64,000 nt of DNA, taken from assembly GCA_020832305.1 (NCBI GenBank), contig JAFIEV010000080.1, positions 86,215 to 150,214 on the forward strand, given 5' to 3'. Position numbers and translations under genes: made by a program. The notes beneath the pieces were generated by a model, which worked only from the letters and a program-made list of their open reading frames with translations, was not told the origin of the DNA and ran no database searches. Position 1 is the stretch's first letter. Every line of letters starts with the position of its first letter. The DNA is from Cyclobacteriaceae bacterium. GTDB lineage: Bacteria; Bacteroidota; Bacteroidia; Cytophagales; Cyclobacteriaceae. This document shows, one piece after another, positions 36,529 through 44,888 of the stretch.

Positions 36529-37806
36529 TTAAAAGATTTCTTTCATTTCCGTAACCGATTCTATTTTGTACAGTTTATCGGCTCGTCTTACTTTAGTGGG
36601 TACGGGGATGGAGCAAAATTCTCCTTTTACCGATTTTTGAGCAGGCTGCAGATTAACCCTGATTTCCGGTATGATAAATTCCATCACGCCTGTGGTAGGT
36701 CCGGTCACCAAAACCCGGTCTCCCACATTTATGTGCCTGCTTTCTATAAGAAATTCAGCTACACCGGGTTTTTTAAAGTAGTTGGTGCCTTTGCCAATAT
36801 ATATTTTCCGTGTTGTGGCATTTGATCCGTAGTTTTGGCTCCATTCACCTGTTTTTCTGCCGAGGTAGTAACCATCCCAAAATCCCCGGTTATATACTTC
36901 TTCCAGTTGCTTTTTCCACATTTCTGTTTTTTCAACCGTAAAAGTGCCTTCTTCCAATGCAATGAGCGCCTCATGGTAACACTGTGTAACGGTTTTTACA
37001 TACTCAGGCGAACGTCCACGACCCTCAATTTTTAATATGCTAACCCCTGCGCTAACCAATTGATCGAAAAACTCTATGGTGCATAAGTCTTTGGGCGACA
37101 TAATATATTCATTGTCAATGACAAGTTTCTCACCGGTGTCATTGTCAGCAACCTCATATGACCGACGGCAAATTTGTCTGCATTTTCCGCGGTTTGCAGA
37201 AACATTTGCCTGGTGAAGGCTCAGGTAGCATTTTCCCGAAATCGCCATACAAAGGGCACCATGGATAAAAATCTCCAGTTTTACGAGCTTTCCTGAAGGG
37301 CCGGTAATATGTTGCGCTTCAATGGACTTAGCGATATCCAGGGTTTGCTGAAGGCTTAGTTCTCTTGCCAATACCATTACATCGGCATATCGGCTGTAAA
37401 ATCGAACACTTTCAATATTGCTGATATTGGCCTGTGTGGATATATGTACAGGCAACCCCATATTGTGGGACATTTCAATTACTGCGGGATCAGAAGCAAT
37501 TATGGCATCAATACCGGCATCTCTGGCCTGGCATAACAGTGATTTTGCCTCTTCGATTTCGGCATCATAGATTACCGTATTGAGGGTGAGACAGGCTTTC
37601 AGCTTAAATGCATGACATTTTGCAACAATTGCAGGAAGGTCACCGGCGATAAAGTTTTTAGCGGATCCTGAGCGCATATTCAGCTTGCCAACGCCAAAAT
37701 AGATGGCATTGGCCCCACCTTGAATAGCTGCGGTAAGCATCTCAAAATCTCCGGCAGGTGCCAGCAGCGTATAGTCATTCCTGTTTATTTTTGCCGAATT
37801 ATACAT
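36529..37806 (-). CDS. U32 family protein (TrhP/YegQ-like tRNA hydroxylation)
   Basis: The 425-residue protein begins with the U32 pattern (YTLLAPAGDFEMLTAAIQGGANAIYFG). It carries the conserved cysteine cluster: HGALCMAISGKCYLS (about 178-192), then GKCRQICRRSYEV (about 203-215). A C-terminal beta domain (about 325-415) resembles that of YegQ/TrhP. Family members TrhP and RlhA are needed for hydroxylation of tRNA U34 or of 23S rRNA C2501, and UbiU/V for O2-independent ubiquinone synthesis. The length and C-terminal extension favour the TrhP type. Confidence 0.88.
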   Translation of the reverse strand: MYNSAKINRNDYTLLAPAGDFEMLTAAIQGGANAIYFGVGKLNMRSGSAKNFIAGDLPAIVAKCHAFKLKACLTLNTVIYDAEIEEAKSLLCQARDAGIDAIIASDPAVIEMSHNMGLPVHISTQANISNIESVRFYSRYADVMVLARELSLQQTLDIAKSIEAQHITGPSGKLVKLEIFIHGALCMAISGKCYLSLHQANVSANRGKCRQICRRSYEVADNDTGEKLVIDNEYIMSPKDLCTIEFFDQLVSAGVSILKIEGRGRSPEYVKTVTQCYHEALIALEEGTFTVEKTEMWKKQLEEVYNRGFWDGYYLGRKTGEWSQNYGSNATTRKIYIGKGTNYFKKPGVAEFLIESRHINVGDRVLVTGPTTGVMEFIIPEIRVNLQPAQKSVKGEFCSIPVPTKVRRADKLYKIESVTEMKEIF

Positions 37807-37824
37807 AATTTAGTCGATATGCTG

Positions 37825-37832
37825 CAAAATTA
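37825..37832 (-). promoter_or_regulatory. Possible -7 element of the U32 gene
   Basis: The minus strand reads TAATTTTG, an exact TAnnTTTG match, 18 bases before the start codon. This implies a short leader of about 12 bases. Confidence 0.45.
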
Positions 37833-37873
37833 ATAAAATTTAAGGGTTTTTTAAAGTGGGCATATTGGTGGTC

Positions 37874-38395
37874 TTAGTCTTGACCTGAAATGATTATGCG
37901 ATTTGCCTCGTGTAAATCTGTGGCAATGTAATGGGCCGGGGTATCATTCATTTTTTTTTCCGGATCGATAAGTATTGTACGCAATGCCATAGAGATACCG
38001 GCTTCTATGTCGCCAGGCCTGTCGCCAATCATCCAGGATTGGTGACAGTCAATGTTGTATAAAGCGCAGGCTTTTTCAAACATAAGCGTTTGAGGTTTAC
38101 GGCTGAGGGATTTTGACACCGAAGGGTGCCAGCGACAATAAAAAATATCATCAATGGCATAGTTTACTTCTTTTTGTAATTTTAAATGACATGCATTCAT
38201 CATTTGGGTAGAGTACAGGCCTTTGGAGATGCCTGCCTGATTGGTTACCACAATAAGGAGAAAACCATGCTTTTTAAATGAAGCCAGGCATTCAGATACA
38301 CCGGGCAACACTTCAAAGTCCTGTAGTTGAAAAGTATAATCCCCTCTTTCCCGGTTTAAAACCCCATCCCGGTCCAGAAAAATGCATTTGTTCAT
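37874..38395 (-). CDS. GmhB-like HAD phosphatase (heptose bisphosphate phosphatase type)
   Basis: The 173-residue protein is a HAD-IIIA phosphatase. Motif I is FLDRDGVLN (6-14), motif II is VVTNQAGISKG (49-59), motif III is SRKPQTLMFEKA, and motif IV is MIGDRPGDIEAG. This matches D-glycero-D-manno-heptose 1,7-bisphosphate 7-phosphatase and histidinol-phosphatase relatives. The zinc loop is incomplete: Cys87 and His90 are present, but the CxC before RKP is Ser96-Leu97-Ser98. The natural substrate is uncertain. It is transcribed divergently from the mannosyltransferase. Confidence 0.85.
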   Translation of the reverse strand: MNKCIFLDRDGVLNRERGDYTFQLQDFEVLPGVSECLASFKKHGFLLIVVTNQAGISKGLYSTQMMNACHLKLQKEVNYAIDDIFYCRWHPSVSKSLSRKPQTLMFEKACALYNIDCHQSWMIGDRPGDIEAGISMALRTILIDPEKKMNDTPAHYIATDLHEANRIIISGQD

Positions 38396-38424
38396 GGCCT
38401 TCTGTTCTAAAAATACAATGATAT

Positions 38425-38432
38425 CAAACTTA
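38425..38432 (-). promoter_or_regulatory. Possible -7 element of the GmhB-like gene
   Basis: The minus strand reads TAAGTTTG (exact TAnnTTTG), 29 bases before the start codon in the divergent promoter region shared with the glycosyltransferase gene. Confidence 0.45.
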
Positions 38433-38487
38433 TTTATTTTATTTGTACTCTTGACCTTTTAATACAAAACCTTTAATTGTAAATACA

Positions 38488-39228
38488 GTGAATGACGGCC
38501 TGGTAATAATACCTACATACAATGAGCTTGCTAATATAGAAGCCATAATTAAGGCTGTCTTAGGTCTCTCCGAATCTTTTGATGTACTGATAGTTGATGA
38601 TAGTTCTCCTGATGGTACAGGTGAGGTCGTAAAAAAGTTGCAAAAAGTATATCCCGGGTCTCTTTTTCTTTTGGAAAGAACTGAGAAGAAGGGTTTAGGT
38701 ACGGCCTACATTGCAGGTTTTAAGTACGCCATAGAGCATGGTTATGAATATGTGTTTGAAATGGATGCCGACTTTTCGCATAATCCCTATGAACTTATCA
38801 AGCTTTACCAAACCTGTAAGAAGGAAAACTACGATTTGGCCATTGGTTCGCGGTATGTGTCTGGTGTTAATGTGGTAAACTGGCCAATGTCGAGGGTTTT
38901 AATGTCTTTTTTTGCCAGTATTTATGTGCGGTTGATAACCGGCATGCCCATTCATGATGCTACAGCAGGCTTTAAATGTTATAAAATCAGGGTTTTAAAA
39001 ACAATTAACCTCGATAAAATCAGGTTCGTTGGTTATGCATTTCAAATTGAGATGAAGTTTCTTACCTGGAAGTGCGGCTTTAAAATGAAGGAAATCCCCA
39101 TTATATTCACCGACCGTACACGGGGCGAGTCTAAAATGTCGACCCGAATTTTTAATGAAGCATTTTTTGGCGTTATGCGGTTAAAGTGGAGAAGCTTTTT
39201 TAAGCGATATCCGACACCGGTCGATTAG
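38488..39228 (+). CDS. Polyprenol-phosphate mannosyltransferase (GT2, Dpm1-like)
   Basis: The 246-residue protein starts at GTG 38488 and at once shows GT2 motifs: VIIPTYNELANIEAII (5-20), IVDDSSPDGTGEVV (about 35-48), EMDADFSHNP (about 92-101, metal-binding DxD) and a C-terminal RTRGESKMS. These are diagnostic of polyprenol monophosphomannose synthases. It lacks C-terminal membrane helices, like yeast-type soluble-domain Dpm1. It transfers a sugar from a nucleotide donor to polyprenol phosphate for use across the membrane. Confidence 0.92.
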   Translation: MNDGLVIIPTYNELANIEAIIKAVLGLSESFDVLIVDDSSPDGTGEVVKKLQKVYPGSLFLLERTEKKGLGTAYIAGFKYAIEHGYEYVFEMDADFSHNPYELIKLYQTCKKENYDLAIGSRYVSGVNVVNWPMSRVLMSFFASIYVRLITGMPIHDATAGFKCYKIRVLKTINLDKIRFVGYAFQIEMKFLTWKCGFKMKEIPIIFTDRTRGESKMSTRIFNEAFFGVMRLKWRSFFKRYPTPVD

Positions 39229-39345
39229 CCATTTGTAGTAATATGAATAGAATGGCTATCCTGTAGCAGAATCCGGATATTTCTTCTGCGAAATGGCACT
39301 GTACTGTACCAAAAACCTTTTCAACGGTATTGTTTTTATAAATGG

Positions 39346-39379
39346 TCTGCTGAAAAAGTCTCAGGACAGACGATTTTCA
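39346..39379 (+). repeat. Direct repeat left of the glycosidase-like gene
   Basis: TCTGCTGAAAAAGT (39346-39359) followed by CGATTTTCA (39371-39379) recurs in the same order and orientation at 42137-42209, on the other side of the gene 39387-42035. It may be the trace of an insertion or duplication. Confidence 0.5.
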
Positions 39380-39386
39380 CCGCCCC

Positions 39387-42035
39387 CTATTTAACACGTA
39401 TCAGCCAAGCTTCTGAGACAATGGTTCCCCATCCTCCAGAGTTTCGCCACTGTTCTATAGCAACCCGGTCGCCGGTAGCAACATCTTTAGCTTTTTTAAA
39501 CTCTATTTTCAAGGTGCCGTCTTTTATAATTTTCCGTGGGATGTCGAATGTAAAAAAGTCACTCATTTGCATGGGAATTTCGAGGTCTTCTGCCAGGGAG
39601 ATTCCATTGGCATATATCGATTGGCTTTTCTGATTCATTCGTGTAGCATATCTTTCCTGAAACCAGGGCCGTACCAGGGTAAAACGTATTTTGTATATGC
39701 CCTCCGGGTCAAGGTTATCATACATTAATGTTACACCCTGTGCTTCATCCTGTGTATAGTGCATGGTCTTTTGAGAATGGCGATTGGCATTTGAAAGCAT
39801 TTCAGCTACATATGGTTGACCGTGGTCATAGGGGTACCCAAAAACTGCATTTGGGCAAGGATTGGCGGTTCCGAAATTATCGTAAAACCCTCCTTCTCCT
39901 GCATATTCATAGTCAGTAATCATTTTCAGGAGCTCTGTTTTTGTTGAGCCTTTGGCTTTTATGGCTCTTTCAAGTTGTCGTTTCATCCAACCGAGTCCGA
40001 TAAAATCATGCAGTAAACTCGCCAGTCCATCGTTTTTTACGCCAAAGATTCTATTGCTTTCATCGGCAAGTATTTGAGCTTCTTCCCGAAGAGATTGCAT
40101 TGCCGCATCTTCTGCATATATATCATCCAGAACCTGTAAAAGCGACTGAATCTGCTGATTAGAAATATTCCCGGAAAGCATTTTTTCAACCCGGTCTTCG
40201 ATGTCATGCTGAATTTTTAGCTGCGCCGAGACAGCGAGTTGTACATAGCGGTCGAGAGCAGCTTTTTGCATGTACATCCGCCATAACCAGTTATCCTTCA
40301 TCAGGTGTACAGGCATTTTCTGGCCTGCCTCTTTAACCAGCTGGTAATAGCGAAGGATTCCTTCTTTTTCAGGGAGGGGTTTTCCGGGGATTTCTTCCAG
40401 GTTTTCTTCCAGTTGAAATATGGCCTCTGCCATAGCTGGAGCGGCTTCCCTGCCAAACCATGTTTGACAGTATTCCTTTACGACCTCCGGCAGAGGTGTT
40501 CTCGGTGCCCAGAGCAGACGTTGCCACATCCACTGGTTAAAATGATCGTGATGTCCGCTGCTATGGGTAATATCGCCAATGCCATAGGGCATCAGATCGT
40601 GAAATACCCGAAAGTAGTTTCTTGGCCAGGCATAGAAAGTGAGTCGGTCATAGACCATGGTGAGATATTGATCAGGCTGACGTTCGTAAATGTCATGACT
40701 CCAATGGGGTGGGTGATCTCCATTTTTATCTGGCCTGGGATACATTTGAATGTAGGCGTGTTGTGCGTATTTCCAGTGGGTTATTTCATTGTAATAAATA
40801 ATCTTTTGTTGCGGGGGGAGCTGATGCAATATTTCCCGTGGATACAGCCCGTAAGGCCCATATCCGGGATAGCGGAATAAATCCATGCGATGATTTTGCC
40901 TGTGACCAGGTTGCCAGCTGGCAGCATCAGATCCTGGACCATATCCCCAGGCCCAAAGCCAGTTGCGTGGTTTTTCCTGTAAATAGGAGAAAATGGCCTG
41001 GTCATCTTCATTGTTGAATTTCTGATTGGTAAAATATATTTTGGTTTCGGGATGGTACTTGTGAATAATTGCCGCCATTTCTTCTACCAAACTTATAAAG
41101 GTGAGCCCATAAGGCTTACAAAGGTCGCATTCACATCCACCACCATCACCGCCATGAAACTTTACAAAATCAAAGGTCGGACTGTCTTTAAATTTTTCAT
41201 CACATTTCTGCAGCATATACTCCCTTGCCGCAGGTACTGAAAGGCAAACATAGCCGAGTCTTCCGATTGATTCAGAAGCAGCCCATTCAGGCCTGGTAAC
41301 TTCCGATGCCGTGTTTGCGCCAAACCCACCCTGGGTCATTAAGTCAAATGATTTAATAAAATCAAAATCCTCACCTGAACTACAGCTAAATGTATTTGCG
41401 CCAGCCAAAGCATAATTTAATATTACCCTTTGGGTTTCTTCCTCTGTCCACTTTCTCACACCTGATTTCCGCAACGCCACATGACTTTGTCCAAACTGGG
41501 TGCCTCTTATTTCGAAGGCAGGTGCTGTACGAACATGCAGATTTGCAGGAATCACCACCGCATTGGATTCAAATTGCATTTGACGCAAGAGTTCTCCTAC
41601 AGCATACAGACATGCACGGTTATCAATACCTGCCAACATAAGTTCACCGGGCTTGGTCCATTGTAACAGAAAACCCTCTGGCCCGGGTGCCAGTTGAGTA
41701 AGTTCGGGGATCTTGAGTTTCATAAAATTATCTTCAATTTCTTTATGACCTTTAGATAAACCCAATAGAATATTTAGAGAACCTGTATCCTCCGTATTTT
41801 TCTTTCCATCACTGCTTATGGAAATCTGAACATCACTTTTTTCGAGAATCCGCTCTGATAGCAGGTTGGCAATTTTACGTTCTACCGAATTGGCCTTATT
41901 TCCAATGATAAGGTTAATTTGGTTGAATTTTTTATCAGTAACTCCGCATATAAGATCCTGTGCAAAAAATGACAATACGATAATAAGCAACAGTGCTTTA
42001 GACGGGGAATGGGTTCGAACTATAAAGTTTTTCAT
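39387..42035 (-). CDS. Secreted glycoside hydrolase-like protein, family unresolved
   Basis: ATG 42035 gives an 882-residue protein with a signal peptide (ALLLIIVLSFFAQDLICG). The N-terminal alpha/beta domain (about 40-165, LIIGNKANSVERKIANLL ... LLQWTKPGELMLAGIDNRACLYAVGELL) resembles the accessory domain of GH67 and GH20 enzymes. The centre looks like a TIM barrel (KFHGGDGGGCECDLCKPYG ... TKIYFTNQKF) similar to DUF4838 proteins. A C-terminal beta-sandwich (about 730-882) could bind carbohydrate. Activity is unproven. The gene is flanked on both sides by copies of a short direct repeat. Confidence 0.72.
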   Translation of the reverse strand: MKNFIVRTHSPSKALLLIIVLSFFAQDLICGVTDKKFNQINLIIGNKANSVERKIANLLSERILEKSDVQISISSDGKKNTEDTGSLNILLGLSKGHKEIEDNFMKLKIPELTQLAPGPEGFLLQWTKPGELMLAGIDNRACLYAVGELLRQMQFESNAVVIPANLHVRTAPAFEIRGTQFGQSHVALRKSGVRKWTEEETQRVILNYALAGANTFSCSSGEDFDFIKSFDLMTQGGFGANTASEVTRPEWAASESIGRLGYVCLSVPAAREYMLQKCDEKFKDSPTFDFVKFHGGDGGGCECDLCKPYGLTFISLVEEMAAIIHKYHPETKIYFTNQKFNNEDDQAIFSYLQEKPRNWLWAWGYGPGSDAASWQPGHRQNHRMDLFRYPGYGPYGLYPREILHQLPPQQKIIYYNEITHWKYAQHAYIQMYPRPDKNGDHPPHWSHDIYERQPDQYLTMVYDRLTFYAWPRNYFRVFHDLMPYGIGDITHSSGHHDHFNQWMWQRLLWAPRTPLPEVVKEYCQTWFGREAAPAMAEAIFQLEENLEEIPGKPLPEKEGILRYYQLVKEAGQKMPVHLMKDNWLWRMYMQKAALDRYVQLAVSAQLKIQHDIEDRVEKMLSGNISNQQIQSLLQVLDDIYAEDAAMQSLREEAQILADESNRIFGVKNDGLASLLHDFIGLGWMKRQLERAIKAKGSTKTELLKMITDYEYAGEGGFYDNFGTANPCPNAVFGYPYDHGQPYVAEMLSNANRHSQKTMHYTQDEAQGVTLMYDNLDPEGIYKIRFTLVRPWFQERYATRMNQKSQSIYANGISLAEDLEIPMQMSDFFTFDIPRKIIKDGTLKIEFKKAKDVATGDRVAIEQWRNSGGWGTIVSEAWLIRVK

Positions 42036-42136
42036 TTTTAGTAATTGTATAAACAAAAGACTGATTTAACAACCAAATGTACTATTGTGAAAGAGCTGGG
42101 TGGGGGGTTATTAAATTGTATGCCGTATAATCTGGA

Positions 42137-42209
42137 TCTGCTGAAAAAGTATACTTCTATAGTTTAAATTCAGGATATTAAAATATATCAACAAGAAAGG
42201 CGATTTTCA
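42137..42209 (+). repeat. Direct repeat right of the glycosidase-like gene
   Basis: TCTGCTGAAAAAGT (42137-42150) and CGATTTTCA (42201-42209) match the pair at 39346-39379, with a longer insert between the two motifs (50 versus 11 bases). GCTGAAAA and TTTTCAGC here form complementary arms. Confidence 0.5.
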
Positions 42210-42288
42210 GCGCATCCTGATTGACAAAGGGCAACAATACACTAAGTATTTTGTTGTGAATATGTGTACAACCAAAACCTTTATTCTC

Positions 42289-43275
42289 ATGCAAAGAAGG
42301 ACTTTTGTTAAATTAATGGCAGGAAGTGCCATTGGTACAGGCATTTCTCTTCCACTGTTCTCTTCCACATTACAGGGTCAAAGAGACAAATGGGGCGCTT
42401 TGATGCCCTTGAAAGATTTTGGAAGAACCGGCAGAAAAGTTACAATATTGGGGGTGGGCGGTTTTCACGTAGGAAGGATGAGTGACTATGAGGCGCAAAA
42501 AACAATAGAACTGGCTATAGGTGAAGGAATACGATTTTTTGATGCAGCTGAGTCATATGTAGGCGGAGAAAATGAAGTAAAATATGGCAAATTCCTCACG
42601 CCTAAATACCGGGAGGAGATTTTTCTGTTAACCAAAACCAAAGCCAGGGATGGTTCCGGCGCCACGGAACATTTGAACGCATCTCTAAAACGAATGCAGA
42701 CAGATTATGTAGACCTTTGGCTGATGCATCAGGTTGATTCAAAGGAAGATTTTGATGTATTGAGGAGCCGGGGTATGCTCGATGCTTTTATAAAGGCTAA
42801 AGAGAGTGGAAAAGTGAAACATATAGGATTTTCCGGACACAGATCACCAGAAGCCAGCCTCTACGTTTTTGAACAAACCGGCCTGACCATGGAGGCCAAT
42901 ATGTTGCCGGTTAATGTGGTAGATCCGAGCTACAGTAGTTTTATAAAAAATGTAATTCCTGTGCTTCATGAGAAGAAAATGGGTATTATTGCCATGAAAA
43001 CCCTGGCAGGAGGAGCTTTTTGGGGTGGAGGTTTTGAAGGAGGCAGAGGCATGCAAAGCAAAGTTATAGATCAGATTACCGTTAAGGATGCAATTCATTT
43101 TGCTTTATCGATGCCAGTAGATGTATTGGTGACCGGTGCAAAAGATGCAGAAATGCTTCAGGAAAAAATTGATTTAACAAAAAACTTTGTTCAGCTCAAC
43201 CAGAAACAGCAGGAATCCCTGATTGTCAGAGTTTCCGGATTTGCAGGTACTGAAATTGAATATTATAAAGCATAA
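42289..43275 (+). CDS. Tat-exported aldo/keto reductase
   Basis: ATG 42289 gives 328 residues starting MQRRTFVKLMAGSAIGTGISL, a twin-arginine signal; GTG at 42256 would add 11 residues. The AKR barrel is complete: FDAAESYVGGENEVKYG holds the catalytic Asp and Tyr, LLTKTKARD the Lys, and LMHQVDS the His. It should reduce a carbonyl or oxidise a sugar with NAD(P)H in the periplasm. A second Tat-type aldo/keto reductase lies at 44881-45867. Confidence 0.9.
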   Translation: MQRRTFVKLMAGSAIGTGISLPLFSSTLQGQRDKWGALMPLKDFGRTGRKVTILGVGGFHVGRMSDYEAQKTIELAIGEGIRFFDAAESYVGGENEVKYGKFLTPKYREEIFLLTKTKARDGSGATEHLNASLKRMQTDYVDLWLMHQVDSKEDFDVLRSRGMLDAFIKAKESGKVKHIGFSGHRSPEASLYVFEQTGLTMEANMLPVNVVDPSYSSFIKNVIPVLHEKKMGIIAMKTLAGGAFWGGGFEGGRGMQSKVIDQITVKDAIHFALSMPVDVLVTGAKDAEMLQEKIDLTKNFVQLNQKQQESLIVRVSGFAGTEIEYYKA

Positions 43276-43306
43276 TGCTGATATACGCATATGAATTTTC
43301 AGAAAC

Positions 43307-43960
43307 ATGACGTGCAAAGGAGTTGTATTTGATTTTAACGGTACCCTTTTTTGGGATACCGTTTTTCATAATCAAGCCTGGGATATTTTTCTTGATCAAC
43401 ATAATTTAAAAATAAGTGACAAGGATAAATTTCTGAATATTCACGGCAAAACCAACCGGGAAATTTTTAACAGACTATTTGAAGGTCGTCTCAGCGATGC
43501 CGAAATTTATAAATATGCCAGGCAAAAAGAACTCCTCTACCAGCAAATATGCCTGAATCACAATTTGAACCTGGCCCCTGGAGCTGTATCATTTATAGAA
43601 AAGCTCATTGAAAAAAAGATACGGTATACCATAGCCACAGCCTCAGGAGAAGAGAATGTAGATTTTTACTTTCGACACCTTAAGCTTGGCCGGTGGTTTG
43701 ATAGGGAGAAGGTTGTTTATAACGATGGCAAAATCAAAGGCAAGCCCGACCCTGAACTTTTTATAAAAGCTTCGGGCTTTTTGGATTTGCCAGCATCAGA
43801 TCTCATGATTTTTGAAGACTCTTTCGTGGGTATAAAAGCAGCTGAAAATGCAAATGCAGCCAAAATTTATATAGTAAACTCAAATGACGATGATTATAGT
43901 GAGTATCCCCACGAAGTGATTCGAAATTTCAACGAGGCAGACCTCGCCTATTTTGGTTAA
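43307..43960 (+). CDS. HAD-superfamily hydrolase, beta-phosphoglucomutase-like
   Basis: The 217-residue protein has HAD subclass IA layout with a helical cap. Motif I is DFNGTLFWD (about 9-17), the second motif is TIATASGEEN, then KGKPDPELFIKA and motif IV IFEDSFVGIKAAENA. The usual second Asp of DxDGT, the general acid/base, is replaced by Asn11 in DFNGT. This variant occurs in a subset of HAD proteins and may alter or slow phosphatase activity. It lies 31 bases after the aldo/keto reductase and may be co-transcribed with it. Confidence 0.85.
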   Translation: MTCKGVVFDFNGTLFWDTVFHNQAWDIFLDQHNLKISDKDKFLNIHGKTNREIFNRLFEGRLSDAEIYKYARQKELLYQQICLNHNLNLAPGAVSFIEKLIEKKIRYTIATASGEENVDFYFRHLKLGRWFDREKVVYNDGKIKGKPDPELFIKASGFLDLPASDLMIFEDSFVGIKAAENANAAKIYIVNSNDDDYSEYPHEVIRNFNEADLAYFG

Positions 43961-44095
43961 GAGCTATTATCATCTATGCGACAAATCCATAATATAACTC
44001 ATAATTTTATATAGACTACCCGTTAGATACTTGTGAGCCACAAATGTTTTTTTAATAATTTTGAAGTAATAGTAAATCGAAAAAGCAAATCGTCA

Positions 44096-44800
44096 ATGAA
44101 AATTCAGAAATTCTTTTCCTTAATTACTTGTATAGTATTCCTGGGCGTCGTAGAAAGTTGTTCTCAACCAAGCCAATCGCGGGAATTGCCTGCTGAAGAT
44201 TTTGCTGCAGCCCTTAAGCGTGAAGATGTACAAATACTCGATGTACGTACGAGTACTGAATTTGGAAGCTTCAGGTTGAAAGACGCCTTACATGCAGACT
44301 GGTTTCAAAAACAGGAGTATGCAGAGCGTACCAGGCATCTCGACAAAAAAAAGCCGGTGTATGTATATTGTCTTACCGGAATCAGAAGCAGACAGGCAGC
44401 AGCAGAGCTTTCGTCAAGAGGTTTTGAGGCCTACAATCTCACAGGAGGTTTAAATGTTTACAGGAGACAGGGCTATGAAGTTGAGATAAATGAAAAGGTA
44501 CGCCAGATAACACTTGAAGATTATAAAAACCTTATTCCTGAAAAAGGTTATGCCCTGGTGGATTTTGGTGCAAAATGGTGTCCACCCTGTAAAGTTTTAG
44601 AGCCCAGGCTTGATGCCCTGGCTAAGAAACATCAGGATTTATTTTACCTGGTTAAAGTTGATGGTGGCACACAGACCGACATACTCAAGCCCCTGAATGT
44701 TCAGAGTTTTCCTACGCTGCTGGTCTACAAAGATGGCAGGGAAATCTGGAGAAAAGAGGGATTACCCGACGATCAGGAAATTCTGAGTCAGATGCAATAA
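44096..44800 (+). CDS. Rhodanese-thioredoxin fusion lipoprotein
   Basis: ATG 44096 gives 234 residues with a lipoprotein signal ending in VESC (Cys22). A rhodanese domain follows (about 30-130) with active-site Cys92 in YCLTGIRSR. A thioredoxin domain comes next (about 138-234) with WCPPC (Cys162, Cys165) and cis-Pro SFPTLLVY. The protein is likely tethered in the periplasm. The fusion suggests that the thioredoxin part reduces a persulfide carried by the rhodanese part, which is an inference. Confidence 0.9.
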   Translation: MKIQKFFSLITCIVFLGVVESCSQPSQSRELPAEDFAAALKREDVQILDVRTSTEFGSFRLKDALHADWFQKQEYAERTRHLDKKKPVYVYCLTGIRSRQAAAELSSRGFEAYNLTGGLNVYRRQGYEVEINEKVRQITLEDYKNLIPEKGYALVDFGAKWCPPCKVLEPRLDALAKKHQDLFYLVKVDGGTQTDILKPLNVQSFPTLLVYKDGREIWRKEGLPDDQEILSQMQ

Positions 44801-44852
44801 AGGAGTTGCGTTACATTATTGTAAAGCCCTGCATGGGTTTTCACTGAGGTAA

Positions 44853-44888
44853 AAGATACTCTGCCTGATGCTGATAACAATCAGGCAG
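44853..44888 (-). terminator. Hairpin at the end of the second aldo/keto reductase gene
   Basis: CTGCCTGAT (44861-44869) pairs perfectly with ATCAGGCAG (44880-44888). The hairpin overlaps the minus-strand stop codon (44883-44881), and the minus strand continues AGTATCTTTTACC. It probably ends transcription between convergent genes. Confidence 0.6.
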
